Part shown: positions 1 to 10,856 of the stretch, piece by piece
Layout of the letters: each line of letters opens with the position of its first letter
How positions within the stretch are numbered: the stretch's first letter is position 1
From: Anisodus tanguticus
Lineage: Eukaryota > Streptophyta > Magnoliopsida > Solanales > Solanaceae
Direction of reading: 5' to 3'
Assembly: GCA_034509755.1 (NCBI GenBank)
Contig: CM067549.1
Location: 45,064,052 to 45,128,051, forward strand
Length of the DNA: 64,000 nt
The notes under the pieces: generated by a model
The model's database searches: none
Told to the model about the DNA's origin: nothing
What the model saw: the letters and a program-made list of their open reading frames with translations, nothing else
Translations under genes and position numbers: made by a program

Positions 1-680
1 TTCCTCGAATGTATATTCGAGAGAACACCCAGCTTCTCATTGATATTGGTTGACTAAGTCGTTAGCCAACGCAATAGACATATCTAGAATATGGTCTTGT
101 TGTCAACCAATATAGATGAGATATAATGATCAAGCCATTTGGATAGACACTTGGAAAATCCTAAGCTTGATCGAGTGTATCGTGAATGAAAGGATTTTAT
201 CTTACCACATAGAGGTTAATTTTACTGGATTCATGTAAACGTACTTCACATATTGAGTTCGTCTTACGGCGCCGTCTAGGAGTTCCGCGTAGACTTAATT
301 TGATTAGTGTCGATATGAGAAGGCATGTAGGGTCACACTATGTCGATTGTCCTTTCGATCTAAGGATGTATTGAGAGAGTATTAAATATTCGATTTAGAA
401 TTGAGATATTTAAATGAATGATGATTGTTTTAATTAAGTCAAAATTGGATTTTGGATTTAATTAAGAATGTGCTTAAATTTTTTGGGTCAGGCTCAAGGT
501 CAAACCCTAATCTGATTTGACCTGATTTTCCACCTATAAATACAGACCTACACTTCATTATTCATTACACTTGATTTTCATATCATTATTCCAAGTCTTA
601 GAGACTCAGAATCAAAACACTCTCTCGAACCTCTACCGGATTTCCTAGCTTTCCAAAGGAGGAATACATTGAAGCTTGGA
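1..680 (+). other. Possible LTR or promoter remnant, unclassified
   Basis: No gene is visible. The stretch ends in a TATA-like box (CTATAAATAC near 535) followed by a C/T-rich leader, an arrangement that resembles the promoter and R region of an LTR. The window begins inside it, so no second LTR or target-site duplication can be checked. It could equally be an ordinary plant promoter. Low confidence. Confidence 0.3.
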
Positions 681-2984
681 GCTTGCAATCGAAAAGGCAT
701 TGGCGTGCGCACCCACAGTTGATAAAGATTTCAGATATTGTAAACATGTTAGTACCATTCAAGTCTTATGTTTACGGTTTTAAATTACCCTATAGTCAAA
801 CAGTTCTACGTTTGTTGGGTTTGAAACAAGTTTTTAATATCCGCTGTGTACAACAACCCAACAAAAACCTTACAAAAATAACTTTCTCAGGTGATTGTCC
901 GCAAATTTTTACTACCGGTAGTAATAGAAGATGTTACCAAAAACTGAAAGGCTCAGTTCTGATAAATTTAAAGGATTTAACATGCACAAAAGTATATTTA
1001 TTTGACAACTTTATACCTACTCTCCAACTCAAGGAACCATTAATGTAATTTTCTAATGTTTTTCATGCATGTAAGAGTTATTTTGTGAAATAATAGGTAA
1101 AACATGAATGATTTTATTGGTATAAAATAAACAAAATTGATTCTGCTGAATTATTTATATAACTTAGATGACCATTCATGAAATTAACTTTTATTAATTG
1201 AATTTGTAAGAAATCTCCCTTGGAGTCTTCTCATTAATTCACAATATAAATAGTTATACAAAGGTGAAACTCTAATACAGTAAGGATCTTAATTTATCAT
1301 AAATATACAACAATCATAATTCCATAATATACGGTGAATATTATGAGAATATTCGCTAATAAAATTAGTAAGGTAAGTAAATTTAAGTATTACAAAAAAT
1401 TAATTTAATTTGTCAAGGCGACGAATATTTAGATTCGGTGGGAGCATATAATTAAAACGCTATCAAATATCAATGAGGGCAGTGATTTTTTAAATGGGTA
1501 CCTTGGAGCATACCTTTTGTTTTATTATCATGGTCAACAGAAAGACTTTTGTTGAACATGAATGGGTTTGAGAGCAACTTTAAGTGATGTTAATAAAATA
1601 TACCATGTGGAATAATGAAAGATAATTCTCTTAAATAAGAAAAGAGCAAGAGATTACATACTGATACAGTTCCAATTATAAATAGAGTCTAGGTATAACG
1701 TAAGAGCCTAATTATCGATTTTTTATGAGAATATCGATTTTATCTACTAGCACAGATCATCAAGATGTCTTCTCTCGACATGCTGTGTGAAATTGCGGAG
1801 TCATAATTTTTACTAAGAGTATCAAAATATAAATGAGTAAATCCACAAAAAAGTCAAAGAGAATCAATACATTTATGCAGTCATAAATTTTTTTTACATG
1901 GCTACACATTAATTTTCCTACGAAATACACCTCTCGAATACATGAGCTTGTATTTGAAATTCAATCAGTTAACATGCTTGATTTTCAAAGCTTTAGTGAA
2001 GCCATTGACCAATTTAAATTAATTTAATATATTCAACTCTCTCCGACAAAATAAGAATATATAAGCATTTAAGTTCTCAAACGACATACATGTTAACTGA
2101 ATCAGAAGCTCTGATAATTTATTTTATTTATATTTTAAAAAAGCTCTGATAATAAATTTAACTAACCATGCATGTAATAAGTTCAATTGTGCCTATTTAC
2201 CCTAGGTCTATAAGCTAACCAAAACACTTGCATATTTATCCTATGTATGGATAAGCTAACCAATAATGTATTGAATGTAGTTCTATGAAGCATATATTTC
2301 TAAATGACATCGTGTTAATTGATAAACTCACAAGAGAGTTAACCAAAAGTCGAAACTACAAAGAAATACTCTTAAGAAATAGTTATACGTAAAATATCGA
2401 GAAATTAATGTGTTGGGTAAGACAAATGTGTAATTATGTATGTTTGAGTAAAATTAGAAACAATCATGTCAAACATAGAGTGCAAGAAGCACACGTATAG
2501 GATCAAATTAAAGAAGGTTGTCTGACTTAGTTTGATCATGTAGTACGTAAATTCCAAATGCATATGCCCACACGTACAACACTATGATGATTGGAGGTGC
2601 TAAAAGTGAATGGAGATAAATTTAAAATTACATAGAGGATATTGTCTCAGAAGACCTATAATCTCACCAAAATATGTCGATTAGATAAGAACATAACAAA
2701 ACAAATATTAGTAATACCAACCGGTTAGAATTAAGGTTTAGGTATGTATTACTCATGATGAAGAGTTTTAGTTTGGCTAAATATTCACATGTCAGTGTGC
2801 GGATAAGTATGTTTAAAAGAACTTTCAATTTTGGAGAACAATAACCTTAAAATGTGAATTATTTAGTATCGGAATGAAACACGACCTAATATGTGAATTA
2901 ATAACATATAATTCATAAAATCGCAACGAATTAGTTTGAGATTGAAGCTTAGTTGATTAATTGAACCTCAATGACAATCCAAGA
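681..2984. other. AT-rich spacer with one unrecognised 121-codon ORF
   Basis: This is AT-rich DNA with no recognisable gene, repeat array or RNA. An open frame at 683-1048 (+) begins at a non-ATG codon and shows no domain, signal peptide or motif that I recognise. Its composition is that of the surrounding spacer, so I do not call it a gene. Confidence 0.4.
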
Positions 2985-3096
2985 AATCTAGATCTTTATT
3001 TAGTTTATTTTATATCACAAGATTCAAAAGTCTTTCTTTATTTTTTAAACTTCGTGTCGAGTTAAACTACATCATATAAATTGAGACGAAGGGAGT
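2985..3096 (-). mobile_element. One-ended Stowaway-like MITE fragment
   Basis: The right end reads as the inverse of CTCCCTTCGTCTCAATTT, the terminal motif of Stowaway-type MITEs. It is followed by TA, the expected target duplication. No matching inverted end is found to the left, so the element is truncated; the left limit is approximate. It abuts the point where homology to the second copy of the duplication begins. Confidence 0.55.
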
Positions 3097-3238
3097 AGTA
3101 TTTATTAAAGAAAAAGGAGATATCAAGGTAGTGTTGATAACAAATAATTTTGGTATTTATTTCCCTTCTAAAATTTCTAGTATCAAAATTCCACTTGAGA
3201 GTTTCATACTTTTTTTCTTGAGAGAGTAAAAGACAATA

Positions 3239-3490
3239 CTCCATTCGTTTCATAATAAATGGTGTTTTAGGCTTTTTATTTTTTAAAAATTAGTTGTGTT
3301 TTAGAATTTCTAGAACAAATTGACCTTGTTCTTCTAAAATTACCCTTATTTACATAATCAAAAATTATTAAGTAGCTTTTCTTTTCTAGGTATTAATTAG
3401 GGTAAGTTAATAAAAATACTCATAATTTTCTAGGAGTGAGCAATTTTTTAAAAAAGTTATGAAAGGTCACTTATTAGGAAATAGAGGGAG
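3239..3490. mobile_element. Stowaway-like MITE, 252 bp
   Basis: Terminal inverted repeats are CTCCATTCGTTTCATAATAA on the left and, inverted, CTCCCTCTATTTCCTAATAA on the right. TA dinucleotides flank both ends (3,237-3,238 and 3,491-3,492). There is no coding capacity. The corresponding position in copy B (near 44,230) lacks it, so it inserted after the duplication. Confidence 0.72.
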
Positions 3491-3778
3491 TAACATGATT
3501 GTGATTTGGAGTTCAAACTCATCACAAAAATTAAATGAAATTACAAGCAAAACCATACTGTTTAACATATTATTCCCAGTCCAATATAAAGGAAAGGAAA
3601 AAGAACAAAAATTGATTTTGAGAGAAAGGGACAGCAAAATGCAGTCAATTAACCCACAAGGTAATTATTGAATCTAGCCGCCACTAACAAGTCCAACTAA
3701 TCTAGATTCTTGCACAACATGTGTTGAATTGTTTCCTAAAAAGATAACAGATCTACAGGAAAAAACGTACCTGCAATC

Positions 3779-3905
3779 AATGTTTACACCAAATAAATTA
3801 ACGAATGCAGAACACAAGTCGATGCTTACACCAAACAAACGAATACAAGATGAATGTAGGACACATGCCGGTGTTTACACCAAACAATCGAATGTAAGAC
3901 ATGTG
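3779..3905 (+). repeat. Imperfect promoter repeats upstream of UGT copy A
   Basis: The phrase TTTACACCAAACAAACGAATG, with variations, occurs three times at roughly 45-60 bp spacing about 270-400 bp upstream of the UGT start codon. Related degenerate units lie in the same position of copy B (about 44,850-44,955). They predate the duplication and may be promoter elements, but no known cis-motif is claimed. Confidence 0.45.
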
Positions 3906-4002
3906 TCGAGTACCTTTTGGTTGTGGCATAATGGCCCATCTCAAATCTTTAAATTCCTAAGAGGTTGCCTAGGAGAGGCTCCAAAATTCACATAAATGCA
4001 GC

Positions 4003-4009
4003 TATAAGT
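4003..4009 (+). promoter_or_regulatory. TATA box of UGT86A copy A
   Basis: The motif TATAAGTA lies about 170 bp upstream of the ATG at 4178. It is conserved in sequence and context with copy B (45,073-45,079), which supports a real core promoter inherited by both copies. Confidence 0.5.
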
Positions 4010-4932
4010 ACAGCAGGACACCAACTTAGACACTTAATATTCAACATTTCTGCATCAAAGAACATATATAAAGCAACCATCTCCTATATACTTTTTGCCT
4101 GCAGTACCTAGTGCTACATTAATCATATACTTACCTTTCTCAAAAGAGGCAACCATCTCCTATATTTTAGGACTAAAATGGAGCTAAAAAAACACGTACA
4201 GTCACATGAAGTACTGATACCACTTCTTCCTCAAGGCCATATAAATCCATTCACACATCTTGCCATGAAGCTTGCCTCAAAAGGTTTTACCATCACCTTT
4301 GTCGGCACAGAATCAACTCACAAGCAGATAGCTACAGCTCAGTCGCTTAAAACAACAACCCTTTCTCCCAAGAACAGAAATCTCGTCTTGACATTGGTTA
4401 TGCCAAAATTAGCGATGGTTTTCCATTGAGTTTTGACAGGAAGGCCAACGCGAGCCAGTTCATGGAAGGTCTCACTCATGTTTTCCAAGCTCATGTGGAT
4501 GACTTCATTGGGAATCTAGTCCTCTCAAAACCAAATCCACCAATATCTTGTTTAATAACTGACAGTTTCCACGTATGGGGATCAACGGTCGCCAAGAAAC
4601 ATAATCTTGTCAATGTCTCATTGTGGACTGAACCAGCAACAGTGCTTACAGTCTTCTATCACTCGGACCTGCTCAAGAGTAGTGCCACTTTGAGTGTCAT
4701 GGTATATCTTGAAGCTATTAACTGTCTAGTTTCTGACTACATTACATAATCAATTAGCTAATGAGTTATCATTTAGTCCAGATAAGTAAGAAGACACCAT
4801 TAGATACATACCAGGAGTCCAAGCCATTAAACCAGAAGATTTACCTTCATATTGTCAAGACGCTGATCCAAGTGCCCGTTATCTGTTCAAGTGTATTGAA
4901 GATGCACAGAAAGCCGACTTTGTCATCGGTAA

Positions 4933-5269
4933 TGTTAGGATTTGAGTCCCAAATCCGACTAATCAGAAAATAGTAAATAAGCGAAGAACAAATAACACAC
5001 AGAGATTTACAGTGGTTCACCCTCAATGCGAGAGCTACGTCCACTTTGCCGCTGTAGATTTCACTATAATCAGAAAAGGAAGTTTGTGTTTACAATTCTC
5101 TCTTTTCTCTCTACCAAAAAAAAAACGGCGCCCCAGAGTATATATAGCGAAAATTAGGGCGACCATAATACAAACCCGAAATTCTCAAAATTCCTAGGTC
5201 GATCAGCGTTCCACACTCTGCGTAGGGTCTTCATAGTGTCGGCGATGAATTAGGCTCCACAACTCAACA
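4933..5269 (-). repeat. 3' LTR of copia A (337 bp)
   Basis: It begins TGTTAGGATTTGAGTC and ends CTCCACAACTCAACA. It pairs with 9202-9577 and carries a TATATATA-type box near 5140. It is bounded by the GGTAA duplication outside and a polypurine tract inside. Confidence 0.92.
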
Positions 5270-5330
5270 TTCTCCCACTTGGAGACTAATTTCAATCATC
5301 TGTCTACATCTGCAGCGGCGACTTCGATCC

Positions 5331-6850
5331 TCATCCAAGAAGTCCAACTGAAGTTGCACACAACTTCAGTTTATCATTCGGCACGGCCTTCGTCAGCATG
5401 TGTGCTGGATTCTGACTCCCTGGGATCTTTTCAAGCATTAATACTCCATCTTCCAAAGTTGATCTGTTGAAATGGTACCGAAGTTGTATGTGCTTTGTTC
5501 GAGCATGATAGACCGGGTTCTTTGCCAAATGAATGGCACACTGGCTATCACAATATAGCACACTCCCCTCGTGGTCTTGATCCAGTTCCCGCAGAAAAGA
5601 TTGTAGCCACATCATCTCCTTCGTGGCCTCCGTCACGGCAACGTACTCAGCCTCACAGCTAGAGAGAGCTACTATCTTCTGTAACTTTAAAACCCAGCAA
5701 ATCGCAATATCTCGTAAGGTGTAAACATATCCGGATGTGCTCTTTCTGCTATCAACATCACCACCATTGTCAGCATCAACATATCCTTGCAATCCTGTCT
5801 CTGACTTCCGAAAACACAATGTTGAACTTGAGCTGCCCTTCAGATACCTAAAAATTCACTTCACAGCCTCCTAGTGTTGCTTTCCCAGATTGCTCATAAA
5901 CCTGTTAACAACTCCCACTGCATGTGCAATGTCTGGCCTCGTACATACCATCGCGTACATAAGACTGCCAACAATAGAGGCATAAGGTACCTTGTCCATA
6001 TGCTCCATCTCGTCCTCGGTCACAGGCGACTGATCTTTTGACAAATGAAAGTGTCCAGCCAAGGGAGTACTAACTGGCTTGGCAGCGTCCATGTTGAACC
6101 TTTTGAGAACCTTCTTCACATATTCTTCTTGTGAAAGCTTGAGGCCCTCCTTACTTCTGATGATTCTTATCCCGAGGATTTGTTTTGCGGCTCCCAGATC
6201 ATTTATTACAAATTCTTCTGACAGTTTCTTCTTCAGCCTATCAATCTCATGCAGGTTTGCTCCTACGATCAGCATGTCATCAACATAAATGAGCAGTATC
6301 ATATAGGAGTCTTCAAATCTCTTGAAGTAACAACAGTGATCTTCTTCGCACTTTAAGAATTTGGCTTTCTTCATAAAGCTGTCAAACTTCTTATACCACT
6401 GTCTTGGAACCTGTTTCAGTCCGTACAGACTCTTTTGAAGCTTGCACGTCAGCTTCTCTTTCCCTTTGACCTCAAATCCCTCAGGTTGTTTCATGTAGAT
6501 TTCCTCCTCTAAATCACCGTGAAGAAAAGAAGTTTTCACGTCCATCTGTTGAAGATGCAGATCTTCCTTTGTTACCAGCCTAAGAACAGTTCTGATTGTT
6601 ACCAACTTGACTACAGGAGAGAAGATTTCTGTGTAGTCAATGCCTTCTTTCTGTTAAAATCCCTTCACAACCAGTCTTGCTTTAGAGCGCTTACTTTCAT
6701 CGTGTTCTTTCTTTATCTTGTAGACCCATTTGTTATACAATGCCTTCTTCTCCTCTGATAACTTAGCTAAATCCCATGTATGATTTGACAACAGTGAGTC
6801 AATCTCATCTTTCATTGCCAGCTCTCACTTGATCGATTCATCAACTTGCG
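5331..6850 (-). pseudogene. Copia A reverse transcriptase and RNase H (degenerate)
   Basis: The reverse transcriptase segment (5871-6605) shows QMDVKTSFLHGDLEEEIYM, the palm motif YVDDMLIVG and LGIRIIRSKEGLKLSQ. RNase H (5331-5819) shows GYVDADNGGDVDSRKSTSGY, SSCEAEYVAVTEATKE and YHARTKHIQLRYHF. A stop and frame breaks separate the two parts, and the N-terminal part of RT (6610-6850) is also interrupted. The wording is closest to Tnt1/Tork-type copia elements. It is not expected to be active. Confidence 0.85.
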
Positions 6851-8160
6851 TCACTTCTTCGTAACGTGAACCGGCTTACTAGTCCTGGATGATCTGCGTA
6901 ATTCAGTGATCGGAGTCAGCTGATTTGTTTTAGAATCAGCATTTTCATCAACCTCGCCATAACTGGCTTGTTCCTCTGCCACAATAGTACATTGTTGTAG
7001 CTCGGGTGCCGAGAAGTCTCTCAAATCAACTAATTTCTGATTCTTTGTTCTTAGAGACTTTGCTTTCTGAACTCTCCCGCAATGTGTCCTTGTACAACAC
7101 ATGTTCATTGAAGACGACGTCCCTGCTTCGGATGATCTTCCAATTTTGGTCATCCTAGAATCAATAACCAAACTCGGTGTCACCATAGCCAATAAAATAA
7201 CACTTCTTATATTTCGGATCAAGTTTACTTCTAGCAGTAGCATCAATATGAACATAAGATAAACAACCAAACACTTTCAGAAAAGAAAGATTTACCTTTT
7301 TTTCACTCCAAGCCTCTTCTGGAATTCTGAAACCCAAAGGAACATATGGTCCTCTATTAATCAAGAAGGTTGCGGTATTGATTGTATCTGCCCAGAACGT
7401 CTTGGGCAGTTCAGTGTGTATTCTCATGCTCCGTGCACACTCGTTCAATGTTCGATTCATCTTTTCCGCTATTCCATTTTGTTGGAGCGTTCCAGAAGTA
7501 GTCTTCACCATCTTGATCTCATTATCAGCACAATACTGTTTGAAGTCACCATCAATGTATTCTCCACCATTGTCGGACCTCAGACTCCTCAACTTGAGGT
7601 TTGTCTCATTCTCGACCATAGCTTTCCACCTTTTGAAAATAGTGAACACGTCGGATTTATTTTCAATAAAATAGACCCATAGCTTCCTGGTTGAATCATC
7701 AATGAAGGTCACGTAGTAATGTGATCCTCCGAGTGAGAGGATAGTAGCAGGTCCCCATACGTCAGTGTGCACCAATTCAAGCTTCTCAGCTTTCAATTCT
7801 CTACCTGCATTTGAAAAACTTACTCGCCTCTATTTTTCGAGAATGCAGCTCTCACACATATGATGATCCATCGACTTCAGCTCCGGAATTATGTTGTTAG
7901 TCACCAGAAGCTTCATCCCTTTCTTGCTCATATACCTCAGCCTGCAATGCCACAACTCTGTCTTCTTAGTGATGTCAACAACAGCAATTGTATCACGACA
8001 GCTCGTCGTCATATAAAGAGTACCAATTTTCTTACCTCGACCAACCACCATAGCACCCTTCGTTACCTTCCAGGACCCATTACTAAAGTTAAGATCATGT
8101 CCCTCATCATCAAGCTGACTTACTGAGATCAGATTACGCATCAGCTGCGGTACATGTCTA
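6851..8160 (-). pseudogene. Copia A integrase (degenerate)
   Basis: The integrase core at 7161-7796 contains HTDVWGPATILSLGGSHYYV, IDDSTRKLWVYF, LRSDNGGEYIDGDF and QNGIAEKMNRTLNECARSM, so the D, D and E of the catalytic triad are visible. The zinc-binding part (7830-8141) has LWHCRLRYMSKKGMKLL and CESCILEK, with the first His of the usual HRRLGH-type motif changed. 6851-7270 carries the linker before RT. Frameshifts separate the three pieces. Confidence 0.82.
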
Positions 8161-8169
8161 ACTTTTGTG

Positions 8170-9190
8170 ATCTTTCACACATTTCCATTTGACATCTTCA
8201 AATTAATGTCTCCAATACCAACAACGTCTAAAGGCTTACCATCTGCCAAATAGACTTTCCTGCGATTCCCAACAACGTAATTCATCATTATATCACGATG
8301 TGGGGTGTTGTGGAAAGACGCTCTTGAGTAAAGCACCCAAGAGTCGATCGGGTTGTCAATAGAAAATAACAGCGCATCACCAATGTCTTCGGTAGCAGCA
8401 TTGACTCCACCCCGTGTTGTCCTCCTTCTTCAGTGTCCTGCAATTATTCTTGATGTGACCCGGTTTCCCACAGTTCCAAGTGTTTTCCTGGATCTGGATT
8501 GACTCCTGCCATTCCTTGACTTCGACTTGCCCTTATTTCGGTTGTAGTTTATGTCTTAATTTCTGCCTCTGTTCTCAACATTCAAAGCAGAACTCGTTGA
8601 TGCCTCACCAGAATCTATCATACGAACCTCCTCAGAAAGAATACGATCTCTAACATCGTTGAATTTCAGTTTAGCACTGCCAACAAAATTACTAACCACT
8701 GCTCCCAGCTATTCGGTAGAGACGCCAGCAAAATTAGGGCTTGCGCTTCATCGTCAAATTCTATTGCAACAGATGACAATCGTGTTGAATTCATTCACGT
8801 GCATTGCAACAGGAGCATCTTCCTCCATAGTTAGATGAAATAGTTTCTTTATGAGAAATACCTTATTATTTGCTGAAGGTTTCTCATACATGTCGTAAGG
8901 AACCTTCATCATGCCAGCGGTGGTCTTCTCTTTCGCCACGTTGTGAGAAACGCTCTTCGACAGCGTCAATCGAATAACTCCCAGAACCTATTTGTCAAGG
9001 AGATTCCAATATGCATCATTCATCTCCTCTGGCATCAGACTCAGCAGTTGATGAAGCTTTCTGCCTTACAAATAATCTTCAATCTGCATTCTCCAAAACG
9101 CAAAATCCATACCATCGAATTTCCTGATGCCGTGCGCCGAACCATCTTCGGCTCCCATCATTTTCTGAATCGCATTACAACATGTCGCTC
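8170..9190 (-). pseudogene. Copia A gag and protease region (degenerate)
   Basis: A gag-like piece at 8754-8969 carries MMKVPYDMYEKPSANNKVFL and LFHLTMEEDAPVAMHVNEFN. The upstream part to 9190 reads in broken frames as a gag N-terminus (KFDGMDFAFWRMQIEDYL). A zinc-knuckle-like stretch is read on the minus strand around 8395-8460. The protease area (about 8170-8400) is too decayed to give a continuous frame. Confidence 0.65.
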
Positions 9191-9201
9191 TTGATACCAG
9201 T

Positions 9202-9577
9202 TGTTAGGATTTGAGTCTCAAATTCGACCTAATCAGAAAACAGTAAATAAGCGAAGAACAAATAACACACACAGATTTATAGTAGTTCAACATCAATGCG
9301 AGAGCTACGTCCACTTTGCCGCAGCAGATTTCACTATAATCAGAATAGGGAGTTTGTGTTTACAATTCTCTCTTTTCTCTCTACCAAAAAACCACCGCCC
9401 CAGAGTATATATAGCGAACACTAGGGCGACCATAATACAAGACCGAAATTCCCAAAATACCCTCCACTAGGCTCCACAACTCAACAGGGTCCCGAAATTT
9501 CCATAATACGATCAACGTTCCACACTCTGTGTAGGTCTTCATAGTGTCGGCGATGAATTAGGCTCCACAACTCAACA
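9202..9577 (-). repeat. 5' LTR of copia A (376 bp)
   Basis: It matches 4933-5269 but contains an extra segment around 9,450-9,510, where AGGCTCCACAACTCAACA occurs twice (9470-9487 and 9560-9577). It ends in CA directly before the second GGTAA. Confidence 0.9.
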
Positions 9578-10325
9578 GGTAATACAGTGCAAGAGCTAGA
9601 GTCTTCAGCCATCTCATCCTTACAAAAGCAGCAGCCCTTCTATGCAATTGGGCCAGTCTTTCCCACAAGCTTCACCAAGAAAACAATTTCAACTAGCCTA
9701 CTACCGGCATCAGATTACACCAACTGGCTCAATAGCAAACAAGATGGTACAGTTTTATACATCTCATTTGGTATTCTTGCTAATTTGAGTAAACAGGATA
9801 TTATGGAAATAGCAAAAGGCATTATGATAAGCAAGGTGAGTTTCATTTGGGTGCTACATCACAATATCTTAGTTTCTGGAGAAAGAAACATCTTGCCTCT
9901 TGTATTTGAGGAAGAAACTGCAGATAGAGGATTGATCGTGCCATGGTGCTCTCAATTAGCAGTACTATCACATCCAGCAGTTGGAGGTGTTTTTGACTCA
10001 TTGTGGGTGGAATTCAATCTTAGAGAGCATGTGGTGTAAAATACCAATGGTGCGCTTTCCTGTTTTAGCGGATGAACATACTAACAGGAAATTAGTGGTT
10101 GATGATTGGAGGATTGGTGTGAATCTTTTTACTGGAAGATTAATCAGGAGGGAGGTAGTAGCGGAGAATATTGGAAAGATAATGAGTAAATCAGATGAAT
10201 CGAGGAAAAACATAGAGAAAACAAAGATGATCCTTCAGAATTCTCTTTCTGATAAGGGATCTTCAGAGAAGAATCTCAACCAATTCATAGAAGACATGAA
10301 GAACAAGATTCTACGGAAAAATTGA

Positions 10326-10856
10326 GATGGCCAACAAGAGCTTGCTATCACATTTTCACTTACCAATTACGGTTCTGCAAAGTCAGAACATAGCAAGTGA
10401 TGCATTTTTAATTTTTTTTATGAAGCAACTTAGCGAGTGAGGTATTAGTTCTAAAACTGTTTTTGAGTGAATAGTGGCATAACATACAATAACTATTAAT
10501 CCTTAAACTAGTCGGTTCAGCTATATGAATCCTCGTTCTTTATCCAGCTCCATTTGAACCAGTTGAATAATGGCATGGAATAATTGCAAAAAGAGCAGAT
10601 CAGCAGATACATTCACACCAGAAATATAGCATTCCAATATCCTCTATATTCCAAGTTCAAAAGTCTTATAATGACAACAACAACTACGTCTCAGTCCAAA
10701 ACAAACTGGGATCAGCGATATGAATCCTCCTCACTGACCAGAATGTCTGATAATGACAAGGTGAAAATAGTTTATTTGACAACACACATCCTTTACTTCC
10801 AGCCTTCATGTTGACTTACTTTTCATAATTAAATTCTCTTCCATGACAGGAAAAAC
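10326..10856. other. 3' flank of UGT copy A, no gene
   Basis: This is non-coding sequence homologous to 46,802-47,235 of copy B. It ends at the hAT insertion, whose left 8-bp duplication is 10849-10856. Nothing else is seen. Confidence 0.6.

Larger units (their letters stand above)
4933..9577 (-). mobile_element. Ty1/copia LTR retrotransposon A (Tnt1/Tork-like), 4,645 bp
   Basis: The target-site duplication GGTAA occurs at 4928-4932 and 9578-9582. The element starts TGTTAGG and ends CTCAACA. LTRs lie at 4933-5269 and 9202-9577. Read on the minus strand, the primer-binding site TGGTATCAAGAGC (inverse at about 9187-9199) follows the right-hand 5' LTR, and a purine-rich tract (inverse of 5270-5285, CCAAGTGGGAGA) precedes the left-hand 3' LTR. 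The domain order gag, protease, integrase, RT, RNase H is that of copia. The right LTR is about 40 bp longer because of an internal repeat of AGGCTCCACAACTCAACA. All ORFs are broken. Confidence 0.95.
4178..10325 (+). pseudogene. UGT86A-like UDP-glycosyltransferase, copy A (disrupted)
   Basis: This is a family-1 plant glycosyltransferase that would transfer UDP-sugar to a small acceptor. Exon 1 (4178-4701) begins MELKKH and keeps the QGHINPFTHLA motif holding the catalytic His. Compared with copy B, exon 1 has a one-base deletion near 4,350, giving a stop at 4427-4429. Exon 2 (from 4782) has TAA at 4787-4789 where copy B has a Cys codon. A copia retrotransposon then splits exon 2 at 4932/9583, between VIGN and TVQELESS. 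The remainder (9583-10325) has one extra base near 9,990 inside the PSPG box (the GGFLTHCGWNS segment), shifting the frame again. With four independent lesions the gene cannot make a full enzyme. The splice-donor and acceptor positions (4701, 4782) match copy B. Confidence 0.92.

Noticed and set aside
683..1048. 121-codon open frame
   Set aside because: No ATG start, no recognised domain, AT-rich spacer composition and no supporting context.
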